Positions 36,322-45,236 of a stretch of DNA of 64,000 bases are shown here, one piece after another. Source of the stretch: Ignavibacteriaceae bacterium. GTDB taxonomy: Bacteria; Bacteroidota; Ignavibacteria; Ignavibacteriales; Ignavibacteriaceae. The stretch spans positions 17,917 through 81,916 of the forward strand of contig JAHBUO010000005.1 in NCBI GenBank assembly GCA_019638025.1, read 5' to 3'. A program made the position numbers and the translations under genes. How positions within the stretch are numbered: the first letter of the stretch is position 1; each line of letters starts with the position of its first letter. The notes under the pieces are model-generated. The model did not search any database. It had not been told where the DNA came from and saw only the letters and a list, made by a program, of their open reading frames with translations.

Positions 36322-36864
36322 ATGACTGAAATTATTAAAGCAACTACGATTATAGGTTTAGTTCATAACGGAAAAGCTGCGCTTGGTGGAGATGGTCAGG
36401 TTACTTTAGGCAATACCGTAATGAAACATAATGCAATGAAGATTAGAAAGATTCTTGGTGGAAAAGTTCTTTGTGGATTTGCAGGAGCATCAGCAGATGC
36501 TTTTACTCTAATGGAAAGATTTGAAGATAAACTCGAACAATACCGCGGTAACGTTCAAAGAGCTGCTGTTGAACTTGCAAAAGAATGGCGTACAGATAAA
36601 TACCTAAGAAAACTCGAAGCAATGCTTGCTGTTGTTGCAGATAATACTGCAATAATTATTTCGGGGAATGGTGATGTAATTGAACCAGATGATAAAATTG
36701 TTGCCATCGGCTCCGGTGGAATGTATGCGCTTTCGGCAGCAAAAATGTTAGTAAAACATAGTAATTTATCTGCTTCAGAAATTGTTTCGGAAGCTCTTAA
36801 TACAGCGGCAGAGATATGTATTTACACCAACACAAAAATTAATGTAGAAGTTATTGAAAACTAA
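36322..36864 (+). CDS. hslV: ATP-dependent protease subunit HslV (ClpQ)
   Basis: A 180-residue peptidase of the HslUV complex. The conserved core [20 protein letters not shown] has the N-terminal nucleophile Thr at position 8 or 9, so a propeptide of about 7 residues (MTEIIKA) must be removed, unlike E. coli, where only Met is lost. [24 protein letters not shown] and [11 protein letters not shown] are family motifs. hslU follows after 9 nt. Confidence 0.95.
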   Translation: MTEIIKATTIIGLVHNGKAALGGDGQVTLGNTVMKHNAMKIRKILGGKVLCGFAGASADAFTLMERFEDKLEQYRGNVQRAAVELAKEWRTDKYLRKLEAMLAVVADNTAIIISGNGDVIEPDDKIVAIGSGGMYALSAAKMLVKHSNLSASEIVSEALNTAAEICIYTNTKINVEVIEN

Positions 36865-36873
36865 GGATTATAA

Positions 36874-38253
36874 ATGGATAACATATTAGAAAATGAGTTA
36901 ACCCCTTCCCAAATTGTAAATGAACTTAATAATTATATAATTGGACAACATGATGCAAAGCGTGCAGTAGCAATCGCCTTACGAAATAGATGGCGAAGAC
37001 AGCAAGTTGATGATAAGTTGCGTGAAGAAATTATGCCGAACAATATTATTCTTATTGGACCAACAGGTGTAGGTAAAACAGAAATTGCGAGAAGATTGGC
37101 AAAATTATCTAACGCTCCATTTGTGAAAGTTGAAGCTTCAAAATTTACAGAGGTCGGATATGTTGGACGTGATGTTGAATCTATGATTCGTGATTTAATT
37201 GATATTGCCGTGAATATGGTTAAAGCTGAACAAACCGAATTAGTAAAATCCAAAGCTGAAGATTTAGCTGATGAAAGAATTTTGGATATGCTAATACCTC
37301 CTGTAAAAAAACCAACAACAGTAGCTGATGGCACTGAAGAACCAAATGGGAATGACGATTCATTTCAGAATCAAAAAACACGGGAATGGATGAGAGAGAA
37401 ATTACGAAATGGGGAGATGAATCAAAGATTAATTGAATTTGATGTAACCCAACCAGCTGTTGGTATGCAAATTATGGGTCCGTTGGGTGGCGACGATATG
37501 GGAATTAATATTCAAGAAATAATGTCAAGCATGCTTCCAAAGAAAAAGAAAAAAAGAAAAACATCAATTGGTGAAGCACGTGAAATTATTGCTCAAGAAG
37601 AAGCCCAAAAACTAATTGATATCGATGCAGTTCAAAAAGAAGCTATTAAAAGAGTTGAGAATAGTGGGATAATTTTTATAGATGAAATTGATAAAATTGC
37701 CGGAGGAAGTAGTAAATCACATGGACCTGACGTTTCTCGAGAAGGTGTACAACGTGACTTACTTCCGATTGTAGAAGGCTCAAGTGTAAATACAAAATAC
37801 GGTGTAGTAAAAACTGATCATATCTTGTTTATTGCTTCTGGTGCTTTCCATGTTGCTAAACCTTCTGATTTAATTCCTGAACTTCAGGGTAGATTTCCAA
37901 TAAGAGTCGAGCTAAAAAGTTTAACCGAGGATGATTTCGTAAAGATTTTAACAATACCGCAGAATGCTCTTCTAAAGCAATATAGTGCTTTGCTTGAATC
38001 GGAAAATGTTACGTTATCGTTTGAAGAGGATGGAATCAAAGAAATCGCTAAACTTGCAACAATAGTTAATGAACAAGTTGAAAATATCGGGGCGCGAAGA
38101 TTACATACCATTCTCACCACACTTCTAGACGAAATTTTATTTGATGTACCGGACAAGAATTCTTCAAACAGTTATACCATTAATGGTGAACTTGTTAAAG
38201 CGAAACTTGAAAATTTGGTGAAGAATAGAGATTTAAGTAAGTATATTTTATAA
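36874..38253 (+). CDS. hslU: ATP-dependent protease ATPase subunit HslU (ClpY)
   Basis: A 459-residue AAA+ unfoldase for HslV. Walker A is GPTGVGKTE (62-69), the pore loop is in the [11 protein letters not shown] segment, Walker B is [10 protein letters not shown], and sensor 2 is IGARRLHTI near the end. The I domain (about 110-240) carries a Lys-rich turn. It is the last gene of its transcript, followed by a strong bidirectional terminator. Confidence 0.97.
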   Translation: MDNILENELTPSQIVNELNNYIIGQHDAKRAVAIALRNRWRRQQVDDKLREEIMPNNIILIGPTGVGKTEIARRLAKLSNAPFVKVEASKFTEVGYVGRDVESMIRDLIDIAVNMVKAEQTELVKSKAEDLADERILDMLIPPVKKPTTVADGTEEPNGNDDSFQNQKTREWMREKLRNGEMNQRLIEFDVTQPAVGMQIMGPLGGDDMGINIQEIMSSMLPKKKKKRKTSIGEAREIIAQEEAQKLIDIDAVQKEAIKRVENSGIIFIDEIDKIAGGSSKSHGPDVSREGVQRDLLPIVEGSSVNTKYGVVKTDHILFIASGAFHVAKPSDLIPELQGRFPIRVELKSLTEDDFVKILTIPQNALLKQYSALLESENVTLSFEEDGIKEIAKLATIVNEQVENIGARRLHTILTTLLDEILFDVPDKNSSNSYTINGELVKAKLENLVKNRDLSKYIL

Positions 38254-38264
38254 ATTGATGTAAA

Positions 38265-38289
38265 AAAAGGCTGCACTTAGCAGCCTTTT
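38265..38289. terminator. Bidirectional rho-independent terminator
   Basis: A perfect 10-bp stem, AAAAGGCTGC/GCAGCCTTTT with a 5-nt loop, lies between convergent hslU and the Pit-operon kinase. The minus-strand transcript gets the longer U-tract (seven T), the plus strand four. Confidence 0.85.
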
Positions 38290-38292
38290 GAA

Positions 38293-39714
38293 CTAAATTA
38301 TCGGAAGACAAAATCCGAATGTAGCCCCATAACCGGCTTTGCTTTTAACCCAAACTTCTCCTCCGTGTTGCTCAACAATCTGTTTAACAATCCACAAACC
38401 CATTCCGGTACTTGATTCCCCGCCTGTAGGTTTTGCACTTAAAGTTTTACCTTCTTGAAAAGCATTGTCAGAATCCCATTTAGTTAAACCCGGACCGTTA
38501 TCAGTAACCTCAATGAAAACTTTACTTTCACTAAAGTATGAACTTACTTTTACTACTGAATTCTCCGGAGAAAATTTTATTGCATTACTCACATAATTAT
38601 CTAAAGCTTCGTCAATTTTGAGTGCATCTACTTTAACATCAGGGGTGTGAAGCGATGCATTGTTCATTAATTCCACATTTTTACTTTTTGCGTAAGCATA
38701 ATTTCGCTTGCAGACATTATCTATGATCGACTTCAATGAAGTTTTGTTCAAGTTAAGCTCATCTGCTTCTTCTTTTCTTTTTGCAATTAAAACTTTGGAC
38801 ATTTTTTGGGATAATGAAATTATTTGCATCGAACTAGCAGCAAGCGATTGCAAAATGTCTTGTTGTTCCATCGCATTAAAGTCGTATCGATTAAGCAAAT
38901 CAATATAACCGTTAATGGCTGAAGCCGGATTTTTAATATCGTGTAACGTTATAGCAAAAAGTTTTTCCTTCTCCGCCTGAAGTTCATGTAATTGCTCCTT
39001 AGCTTTTTCGAGTCGTTCGTTTTGGTTGACTAAATCGTCGTTACTTTTCTGAAGGTTTATGATGTTCTCTTTAAGATCTAGAATCTGTTTTTTAAGAAAA
39101 TGATTTTCATCCTTTTCTTTTTTAATCTCAGCGTGAAGCTTATTAATTTCAATTTCTAGTTCACTTGTTTTGTGTTTCGAGTTAACTTCAATACTCTTCA
39201 CAAGTGCGCCTGATTTCTTTGTTTTGACTAAAGCATAAATGGAAACAGCTATCAAAATAAAAATGAGTATTATAAGGTAGATGGAATAGTCCGTCGGTGT
39301 GGCTCTACCTTCAACAGAAGTAATTTGATTTGGCTCTTTAACGGTAAAACTAATTGCAGGCGATTCAATTTCAGATTTATCAATTCCGTAAGCTACAACT
39401 TTAAATATATAGACGTTTGCAGTTAATTGATTGAATTCAACACTGGGATTATCATCAAAGTTTACTTCGTTAGGGACCAGTAAAGCATTTAGAAAGACTT
39501 TTAAGTTATAACTCTCCAAGTTTTCAGGTAGATTGACAAATTCAAGGTTAAATTTAATTTTGTCTTCAGTTGAAATAATTATTTCGTTTTGTTTATCAAG
39601 TGTGATTACTTCGTTATTAATCTTAACTGATACTATGTTAATACTTGAAGCATGAATCCCCATACTCAACAAAACTAAAAAAAAGAATTGAAGTTGTGCA
39701 ATCATACTAAACAT
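38293..39714 (-). CDS. Membrane sensor histidine kinase of the phosphate-transporter operon
   Basis: A 473-residue kinase with a signal sequence, a periplasmic domain of about 120 residues (20-140, beta-rich, ending VSFTVKEP-like), one transmembrane helix (144-163), a long coiled coil (175-250), and a HisKA domain with His258 in TLHDIKNPAS. HATPase_c includes VSNAIKFSP, DNGPGLT and STGMGLWIVKQIV. The periplasmic domain resembles a Big/cadherin-like fold (inference). It starts 9 nt after the Pit transporter gene; a role in phosphate or stress sensing is suggested by context only. No cognate response regulator is adjacent. Confidence 0.88.
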   Translation of the reverse strand: MFSMIAQLQFFFLVLLSMGIHASSINIVSVKINNEVITLDKQNEIIISTEDKIKFNLEFVNLPENLESYNLKVFLNALLVPNEVNFDDNPSVEFNQLTANVYIFKVVAYGIDKSEIESPAISFTVKEPNQITSVEGRATPTDYSIYLIILIFILIAVSIYALVKTKKSGALVKSIEVNSKHKTSELEIEINKLHAEIKKEKDENHFLKKQILDLKENIINLQKSNDDLVNQNERLEKAKEQLHELQAEKEKLFAITLHDIKNPASAINGYIDLLNRYDFNAMEQQDILQSLAASSMQIISLSQKMSKVLIAKRKEEADELNLNKTSLKSIIDNVCKRNYAYAKSKNVELMNNASLHTPDVKVDALKIDEALDNYVSNAIKFSPENSVVKVSSYFSESKVFIEVTDNGPGLTKWDSDNAFQEGKTLSAKPTGGESSTGMGLWIVKQIVEQHGGEVWVKSKAGYGATFGFCLPII

Positions 39715-39723
39715 TTGTAGTTA

Positions 39724-40740
39724 TTACTTTAAATAATTGTTAATGAATGTTGAAGCAAAATAAGTCAAGGAGGCGGCAAGGGCTGACAATGGAATTGTGA
39801 GTATCCAAGCCCACAATATATTTTTTGCCACACCCCATCTCACTGCTGAAAAACCTTTAATTGAACCAACACCAATAATCGCTCCGGTAATTGTGTGCGT
39901 AGTACTAACAGGAATTCCCAAAATTGTCGCAGTTATTATGGTGAGTCCCGCAGAAGTTTCTGCACTAAAACCACCGAATGGTGTTATTTTAGTCATCTTC
40001 ATTCCCATAGTTTTTATTACTTTCCAACCTCCAAGTAAGGTACCTAATGCAATCATGATATGACTTGCTAATATAACCCAATAAGGAGGATGAGCAATAT
40101 CAGATGCCACAAAACTATTTGCAATTAGAATAGCTGTAATTATCCCCATCGTTTTTTGTGCATCATTAGAACCGTGGCTCAAACTATATGCAGCAGCTGA
40201 AACTAATTGCAGTTTTCGGAAGTACTTATCAACTCGTCTCGGTGGTTTATCTTTCACTATCCATAGTGTAACTACCGAAAATATAATAGCGAAGATGAAT
40301 CCTAAAAATGGTGCAATAAAAATAAATGTCACTACCTTAAAGAATCCCCCGGCAATTAATGAAGTAAATCCTGCTTTCGTTACTGCTGCTCCTACGTATC
40401 CCCCAATAATTGCGTGAGAAGCGCTTATGGGTAGTCCAAAATGTGTAGCCCCTCCTGTAACCAAAATTGAGCCGACTAATCCAGCCATAATCATGTGGTT
40501 ATCAACTATTGAAACATCTACCAATCCTTTCCCAATCGTCAATGCAACTGCTGCGGGAAATAAAAATGCCGCAACAAAATTGAAGAAAGCTGCAAAAGCA
40601 ACCGCCTGTAATGGTGTTAATACTTTTGTTGATACTATTGTAGCTATGGCATTTGCAGCATCATTCATACCGTTGTAGAAATCAAAAACCAAGGCAAGAA
40701 GAATAATTATAACGGGAAAAATTAAAACTTGAAAATCCAT
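39724..40740 (-). CDS. pit: Low-affinity inorganic phosphate transporter (Pit family)
   Basis: A 338-residue membrane permease of about 10 helices. Both Pit signature repeats are present: DFYNGMNDAANAIATIVSTK near 20-40 and SLSHGSNDAQKTMGII near 190. These transport neutral metal-phosphate or Na-phosphate. DUF47/PhoU-like protein, the usual regulator, is encoded 5 nt upstream in the same operon. The histidine kinase follows after 9 nt. Confidence 0.95.
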   Translation of the reverse strand: MDFQVLIFPVIIILLALVFDFYNGMNDAANAIATIVSTKVLTPLQAVAFAAFFNFVAAFLFPAAVALTIGKGLVDVSIVDNHMIMAGLVGSILVTGGATHFGLPISASHAIIGGYVGAAVTKAGFTSLIAGGFFKVVTFIFIAPFLGFIFAIIFSVVTLWIVKDKPPRRVDKYFRKLQLVSAAAYSLSHGSNDAQKTMGIITAILIANSFVASDIAHPPYWVILASHIMIALGTLLGGWKVIKTMGMKMTKITPFGGFSAETSAGLTIITATILGIPVSTTHTITGAIIGVGSIKGFSAVRWGVAKNILWAWILTIPLSALAASLTYFASTFINNYLK

Positions 40741-40745
40741 TATTC

Positions 40746-41363
40746 TTATGATGATTTTAAAAAGATTGAGATTATAACATTAGCAACTGCTTGGCATTTA
40801 TCTGAGGCATCTTCAAGTAAGTCTAAAATCTCTTTATACTTAATTACTTTTATCGCATCTTTTTCTTCCGTAAAGAGAATTTTGAGGCCTTGCCTATAGA
40901 TGTTGTCAGCTTCTGATTCTAAATCCTTAACTGCTTTGCATTCATTAAACTTAGATTCTTTATTTTTCAAATCGCCTATTGCAATTTCTAATTCTTTTAT
41001 TTGAGCTAAAATAATTGCGGTGATTTTATCAGCAGCAGGAATTGATTCATTAACATTAAAAACTTCAAGTCTGATTGAAGCAGCTAAAAGTATATCACAA
41101 ATATCATCAAGTTTTTTTATGAGTGTAAATATATCTTCTCTATCAAAAGGGGTGATGAAAGATTTGTTTAACCTTTTTACTACTCTGAATGCAATTTCGT
41201 CGGCTCGGTTTTCAATGGGCTTAAGTTTTAATAATAATGATGGATCGTAAGGTGTAGTGGAGAATAGTTGGTTTGCTACTACTGCCATATTTTGACAGAG
41301 TGCAATCATATCATTAAAATCATCAAAATACTTTTCTTCTTTAGGCAATAATTTTTTTAACAT
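40746..41363 (-). CDS. DUF47/PhoU-like phosphate transport regulator
   Basis: A 205-residue all-helical protein of the DUF47 family (YkaA-like), distantly related to PhoU and always linked to Pit transporters. The family's helical bundle is apparent (ALCQNMAVVANQLFS, DREDIFTLIKKLDDI, DLESEADNIYRQGLK). It probably controls Pit activity in response to phosphate. It is the first gene of the operon. Confidence 0.93.
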   Translation of the reverse strand: MLKKLLPKEEKYFDDFNDMIALCQNMAVVANQLFSTTPYDPSLLLKLKPIENRADEIAFRVVKRLNKSFITPFDREDIFTLIKKLDDICDILLAASIRLEVFNVNESIPAADKITAIILAQIKELEIAIGDLKNKESKFNECKAVKDLESEADNIYRQGLKILFTEEKDAIKVIKYKEILDLLEDASDKCQAVANVIISIFLKSS

Positions 41364-41391
41364 AATACTAACTTTTATTAAAAATTGTTTT

Positions 41392-41399
41392 CAAAAATA
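41392..41399 (-). promoter_or_regulatory. Possible promoter -7 element of the DUF47-pit operon
   Basis: TATTTTTG on the minus strand matches TAnnTTTG, about 30 nt ahead of the start at 41363. There is no good TTTG -33 element at the expected distance, so this is tentative. Confidence 0.3.
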
Positions 41400-41469
41400 G
41401 TGAAAAATTTAATTGGTATTTGGGATTTTTTTTGTTTGGTGTTAAATCATTTGTGAGTACTTTAATTCA

Positions 41470-41498
41470 AATAAAAAACCCGTCTAATTGACGGGTTT
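41470..41498 (-). terminator. Terminator of the ccm operon
   Basis: A 9-bp stem, AAACCCGTC/GACGGGTTT with a 5-nt loop (41476-41498), is followed on the minus strand by TTTATTT (TTTTTT counting the stem end). It is located just after the ccmF stop (41512). Confidence 0.85.
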
Positions 41499-41511
41499 AG
41501 AAAATTTATTA

Positions 41512-43158
41512 TTAAAGACGAGATTCTTTTAATCTCCTAAGAGTCGAGAGAACAAAACCAATAAACATCCCGATCACTCCTATCCAAACTAAATTAACGA
41601 ATGGCTTAATACTAGCTGTGACTGAGAGAACCTCTTTAGCAGGTTTATCTGAATGTGATGAACCTTCAGCCAAATCAGTAACTGTGAATTCAGCTTGTCT
41701 ACTCATCGGATCAATTTTTCCAATTACAAGTTGAAGTCCTACATCCTTCAAATCTGCTTCTACATAGTTAATTTGCCCGGCTGAACTTTGCATGTATGAT
41801 TCCACCTCAAGCGATTTTCCATCTTTTTCGACGACAAGTTTTGCTCCCATTTTAAAATCTCCACCTGCCATCATTGCTTGCATATCGGGTTTAATAAATT
41901 CTTTATATAGAATTTTTGCACCATGAAAATCTCCAATTTGACCTTCACTAAGATTAATCACATCTGAGTGAGAACCACCACCCTGCGATCCGTCTTCATA
42001 ACCTGAAGGAGAAACATAAAAATCTTTTACCACTCCGGTAATAATATCAGGCTCTCGCATTAATCCCATATTAAAATCACTAACATACATAACAGGACGA
42101 ACTTGATATTCTCTTCCGCTTTTTTCAACATCGATATTAAAATAATATTTTTTATTATTATCAAATGGTTGATAACCGGTGAACTTCAGTTTATACCCAA
42201 AAATTTCTTGAGATTCTCCTTTGATTAGATTCAGATCCTTCTCTTCGCTGTAAGCGGATGATCCAATTACTCCAAGTATAAAAATTGCAAAAGCAATATG
42301 CGTAACGTATGCTCCAAGCATTATCTTATTGCCTTTAATGATTTTGAAAGCAATTTCTCCGTTAACAAAGAGAGTAAACGCGGCTGAGAGAGTAAGTAAA
42401 ATCATCATCAAATTGTGAACACTACCAAATACAACAACTAACAAAGTGAATAGTACTGTTGCAATTATGGAAAATCTCGATTTTTTAATTATTTCGGAGC
42501 CATCTGTATGTTTCCACTTCAGTATTAAACTTAGACCATTTAGTAGCCCTATAATTATAGCTAAGGGAACATGCATTTCATTATAAAAAACAATATCAAC
42601 TGATTGATGAAAAATTGGTGCAGATGTACCTACCAATACAATAATTGCAGATGCTCCTAATGTTACAGCAGCAGTAAATAGAGCCAATTCTCTCGATAAT
42701 AATCCTTCTTGGTGGTCTACTTGTTCATTTAATGATTTCCATCTGAAGGCAATCATTCCGGCACCGAGCAATATAAATGTTGAGATAAATATTACAAGAA
42801 ATAAATAGACCACCGTCCCGGGATCAACGAAAGAATGAACGGAAGCATCTCCCAAAATTCCACTTCGAGTTAAAAATGTACTATATATAACCAAAACATA
42901 TATAACTATTGACAGGATTAGATTTGTTTTTACAAATTTTCCTGATGTATCTCCTTTAGCTTGAGTTTTTCTTTGAACAAGCATTGTATGAATAGCTGCG
43001 ACACTCACAATCCATGGAACAAGACTCGAGTTTTCAACAGGGTCCCACGCCCAGTAGCCACCCCAACCTAAAATTCCATATGCCCAATATCCACCAAGCA
43101 TTATTCCTAATCCAAGTACTCCTGCACATGCAGCAACCCAGGGGAAAGATTGTCTAAC
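41512..43158 (-). CDS. ccmF: Cytochrome c haem lyase CcmF, C-terminal part (downstream of the in-frame TGA)
   Basis: The C-terminal two thirds (about 549 codons) of CcmF. It contains the haem-handling WWD motif GWGGYWAWDPVENSSLVPW, at least eight further membrane segments, and the large periplasmic C-terminal region (ending LSTLRRLKESRL). The first Met of this stretch is at 43101, but family sequence (VRQSFPWVAACAGVLG) extends upstream to the TGA, showing the reading frame was once continuous with the N-terminal part. If TGA is not read through, this part has no obvious start signal. Confidence 0.9.
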   Translation of the reverse strand, partial: VRQSFPWVAACAGVLGLGIMLGGYWAYGILGWGGYWAWDPVENSSLVPWIVSVAAIHTMLVQRKTQAKGDTSGKFVKTNLILSIVIYVLVIYSTFLTRSGILGDASVHSFVDPGTVVYLFLVIFISTFILLGAGMIAFRWKSLNEQVDHQEGLLSRELALFTAAVTLGASAIIVLVGTSAPIFHQSVDIVFYNEMHVPLAIIIGLLNGLSLILKWKHTDGSEIIKKSRFSIIATVLFTLLVVVFGSVHNLMMILLTLSAAFTLFVNGEIAFKIIKGNKIMLGAYVTHIAFAIFILGVIGSSAYSEEKDLNLIKGESQEIFGYKLKFTGYQPFDNNKKYYFNIDVEKSGREYQVRPVMYVSDFNMGLMREPDIITGVVKDFYVSPSGYEDGSQGGGSHSDVINLSEGQIGDFHGAKILYKEFIKPDMQAMMAGGDFKMGAKLVVEKDGKSLEVESYMQSSAGQINYVEADLKDVGLQLVIGKIDPMSRQAEFTVTDLAEGSSHSDKPAKEVLSVTASIKPFVNLVWIGVIGMFIGFVLSTLRRLKESRL

Positions 43159-43161
43159 TCA
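43159..43161 (-). other. Single in-frame TGA codon inside ccmF, expected Trp
   Basis: On the minus strand the sequence reads ...GAT TAT AAA GAT TGA GTT AGA CAA... The flanking protein YKD-x-VRQSFPW matches CcmF relatives in which x is Trp (family recollection, e.g. YKSW-type). One substitution, TGG to TGA, with no frameshift, splits an otherwise open frame of 800 codons. TGA is a genuine stop for rpoN and others here, so the code is standard. Confidence 0.85.
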
Positions 43162-43914
43162 ATCTTTATAATCATCTTTCATTAAAGCTGCTATTGCAAA
43201 AGCAAATGGAACAGTTGCCATCGCAAAACCAATAAATAAAATTGGTGGGTGAATTTGCATCCAGAAATTTTGGAGAAGTGGATTTAACCCTTTTCCATGA
43301 ATTACAAAATCATTTATAGAAATACCGGCGTTTGTTAAAACTGCATAAAGTTCAGAATTCATCTTAACAAAATTTTGACCGGATGATGGGTCACTGAACA
43401 AAAAGTTTTGAAGAATTGGTAAATTCAAGAAACTTGGAGCTACATTTTTAAAATCCAAAAAAATTGGATGCACCCACAAGTATTCAAATGGATTTTTTAG
43501 TAACGGAGAAACCATTGTCAATAAAAATGTAGTTGCTAATGCAAATACACTCATAACTCGAGGTTCAAGGTCACCTCTTTTTGAAGTGTATGATTGCAGA
43601 AATATACCAATGATTGCAGTTAATAGCAGCCATAACATAAAACTCCCTTCTTGACCTGCCCAAAACGTGGACATCAAGAAACCTAAAGGTAAATCGCTAT
43701 TACTATAACTGAATACATATTTAAACTGGTATTGGTGTGTAAGAATTAAATAAAGTAGATAAGCAGAAGCAACAATAACAAGCATCGACATTGCATGGTA
43801 TGCAATTCGAGCAAGGTTTATCGTGTTATTCGCTCCTCTAAAAGTAAAAAAATACATCAGCATTGAAAAAATGCTGAAAACTAAAGCTAAAGTAAGTAGA
43901 ATACTACCTGCCAT
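43162..43914 (-). CDS. ccmF: Cytochrome c haem lyase CcmF, N-terminal part
   Basis: The first 251 residues of CcmF: six to seven membrane helices, the conserved FWAGQEGSFMLWLLL segment, and the QIHPPILFIGFAMATVPFAFA segment with conserved His. It ends abruptly at the TGA at 43159-43161, just before the WWD domain, so alone it could not ligate haem in the active site. CcmF attaches haem from CcmE to apocytochromes. Start is ATG at 43912-43914, 40 nt after ccmE. Confidence 0.9.
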
Positions 43915-43954
43915 TATTGAAACTCCTCCAATTTAATAAATATACTGAATGCAC

Positions 43955-44344
43955 TTATAATGCTGCTGCTTCAGATGGTTGATCTTGATATTTGGATGGG
44001 CATTTTGTTAAAATATCCTTAGCATGGAAATAACCATCTTTATACTGTCCGGTTACAACCATACTAGTCGCTATTTCAAAATTATTTGGAATTGAGCCAT
44101 CATAAATTACTTTCATTTGATGACCTTTATCATCGCTCATGTAAAACGTGAATGTTCTGTTCTCATTATCAATTTTGTAACTTTTTTCTTTTACCCAACT
44201 ACCTGTTGCTTTAACAACTCTCTCTTTTTCCATCACCTTTTGAAAATCACTTTCATATTGAATATTGCTTTGGGTAAAAAGATAAATCATTAGTGATAAA
44301 AATACTGTTACAATTACACCGCCAAAAATATATTTGCTTTTCAT
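43955..44344 (-). CDS. ccmE: Cytochrome c maturation haem chaperone CcmE, CXXXY variant
   Basis: A 129-residue membrane-anchored OB-fold haem chaperone. One N-terminal membrane helix (7-24) precedes the OB domain (VVKATGSWVKEK, FTFYMSDDKGHQMKVIYDG, VVTGQYKDGYFHAKDI). The haem-binding residue is Cys115 in TKCPSKY (CxxxY) instead of the His of the classical HxxxY motif. This CXXXY type is known in archaea and some bacteria and works with a modified system I. The start codon directly follows the ccmD stop. Confidence 0.95.
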   Translation of the reverse strand: MKSKYIFGGVIVTVFLSLMIYLFTQSNIQYESDFQKVMEKERVVKATGSWVKEKSYKIDNENRTFTFYMSDDKGHQMKVIYDGSIPNNFEIATSMVVTGQYKDGYFHAKDILTKCPSKYQDQPSEAAAL

Positions 44345-44497
44345 TTATTTATTTTCTCCTTTCATTTCACTTTCAATGTTCTTTAATCTCTTATCAAGCA
44401 TGAACAGATAACCGAAAACACCAACCCATACAATAAGTACAATTATAAGAACTATATAAATTGCATTTGATGATAAAAATGATACTAAACTTTCCAA
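44345..44497 (-). CDS. ccmD: CcmD-like small membrane protein
   Basis: A 50-residue protein, easily missed. It has one membrane helix (about 12-33; AIYIVLIIVLIVWVGVFGYL) and a charged C-terminal tail (DKRLKNIESEMKGENK), typical of CcmD, which helps release CcmE from CcmABC. The start is TTG at 44495-44497, preceded by SD AGAGGA. The stop TAA abuts the ccmE ATG. Its position between ccmC and ccmE supports the call. Confidence 0.85.
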   Translation of the reverse strand: MESLVSFLSSNAIYIVLIIVLIVWVGVFGYLFMLDKRLKNIESEMKGENK

Positions 44498-44510
44498 TGT
44501 ATATCCTCTA

Positions 44511-45206
44511 TTAAAATTGTTTATTCAATTTGTCTTTATAAATCATTGATTTATAGCCTACTTGCCACATCCAGTAATACAAAATTGTGAAACCGATGAG
44601 CGATAAGTAAAAAATCAAAAGCATATTCGAATTCATCTTGAAGTCAACTACCGGGCCTGAGTGAGTATCATCAGCAGAACCGGGATGAAGTCCCTTCATA
44701 ATCCGAGGCATAATAAAAATAAAAAATGGAACTGTCACAAAAGCAATTATTGAGTAGACAGAAGCTAGAGTTGCTCTTTTTTCCTCCTGCTCTACCGCTG
44801 AACGAAGTGCGAATAATGCACCGTAAATCAGAAGAAGTGCAAAAATGCTCGTTTGTCTTGGATCCCAACTCCAAAAAGAACCCCAAGCAAATTTAGCCCA
44901 AACTGCTCCGGTAACGGTTGCAAGAATACAGAATATCATTCCCAGTTGAGCAGCGGTGTGTGCTTTTGCATCATCTATTAAATCTTTTCTTCTTAAATAT
45001 TTTATACTGTAAATTGTCGACATTAAAAATGCGATTACGGTAAGCCATGATGTGGGGACATGGAAGAAAATAATTTTAGCATTCTCTTCTAAACCGGGTA
45101 TTAACGGAAATTGATACCAAAATTCCGGCTTCTCCACAATGGGAAAGGCTATTCCCGCCACTGAAACAAATGCGATTATTAAAAAAAGTAATATTTTCCA
45201 GATCAT
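44511..45206 (-). CDS. ccmC: Haem exporter/loader CcmC
   Basis: A 231-residue, six-helix membrane protein that transfers haem to CcmE. The WWD motif is WGSFWSWDPRQTS, with conserved flanking His residues (FFHVPTSW and KGLHPG). ccmD follows after 13 nt. It starts 30 nt after ccmB. Confidence 0.95.
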   Translation of the reverse strand: MIWKILLFLIIAFVSVAGIAFPIVEKPEFWYQFPLIPGLEENAKIIFFHVPTSWLTVIAFLMSTIYSIKYLRRKDLIDDAKAHTAAQLGMIFCILATVTGAVWAKFAWGSFWSWDPRQTSIFALLLIYGALFALRSAVEQEEKRATLASVYSIIAFVTVPFFIFIMPRIMKGLHPGSADDTHSGPVVDFKMNSNMLLIFYLSLIGFTILYYWMWQVGYKSMIYKDKLNKQF

Positions 45207-45236
45207 ATAAATTTAGTTGTTAATTGTTGAAAATTG

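Noticed and set aside
41512..43914. ccmF as two independent genes
   Set aside because: The halves join in one frame across a single TGA, and family sequence continues up to it on both sides; no SD or start precedes the second half at the boundary.
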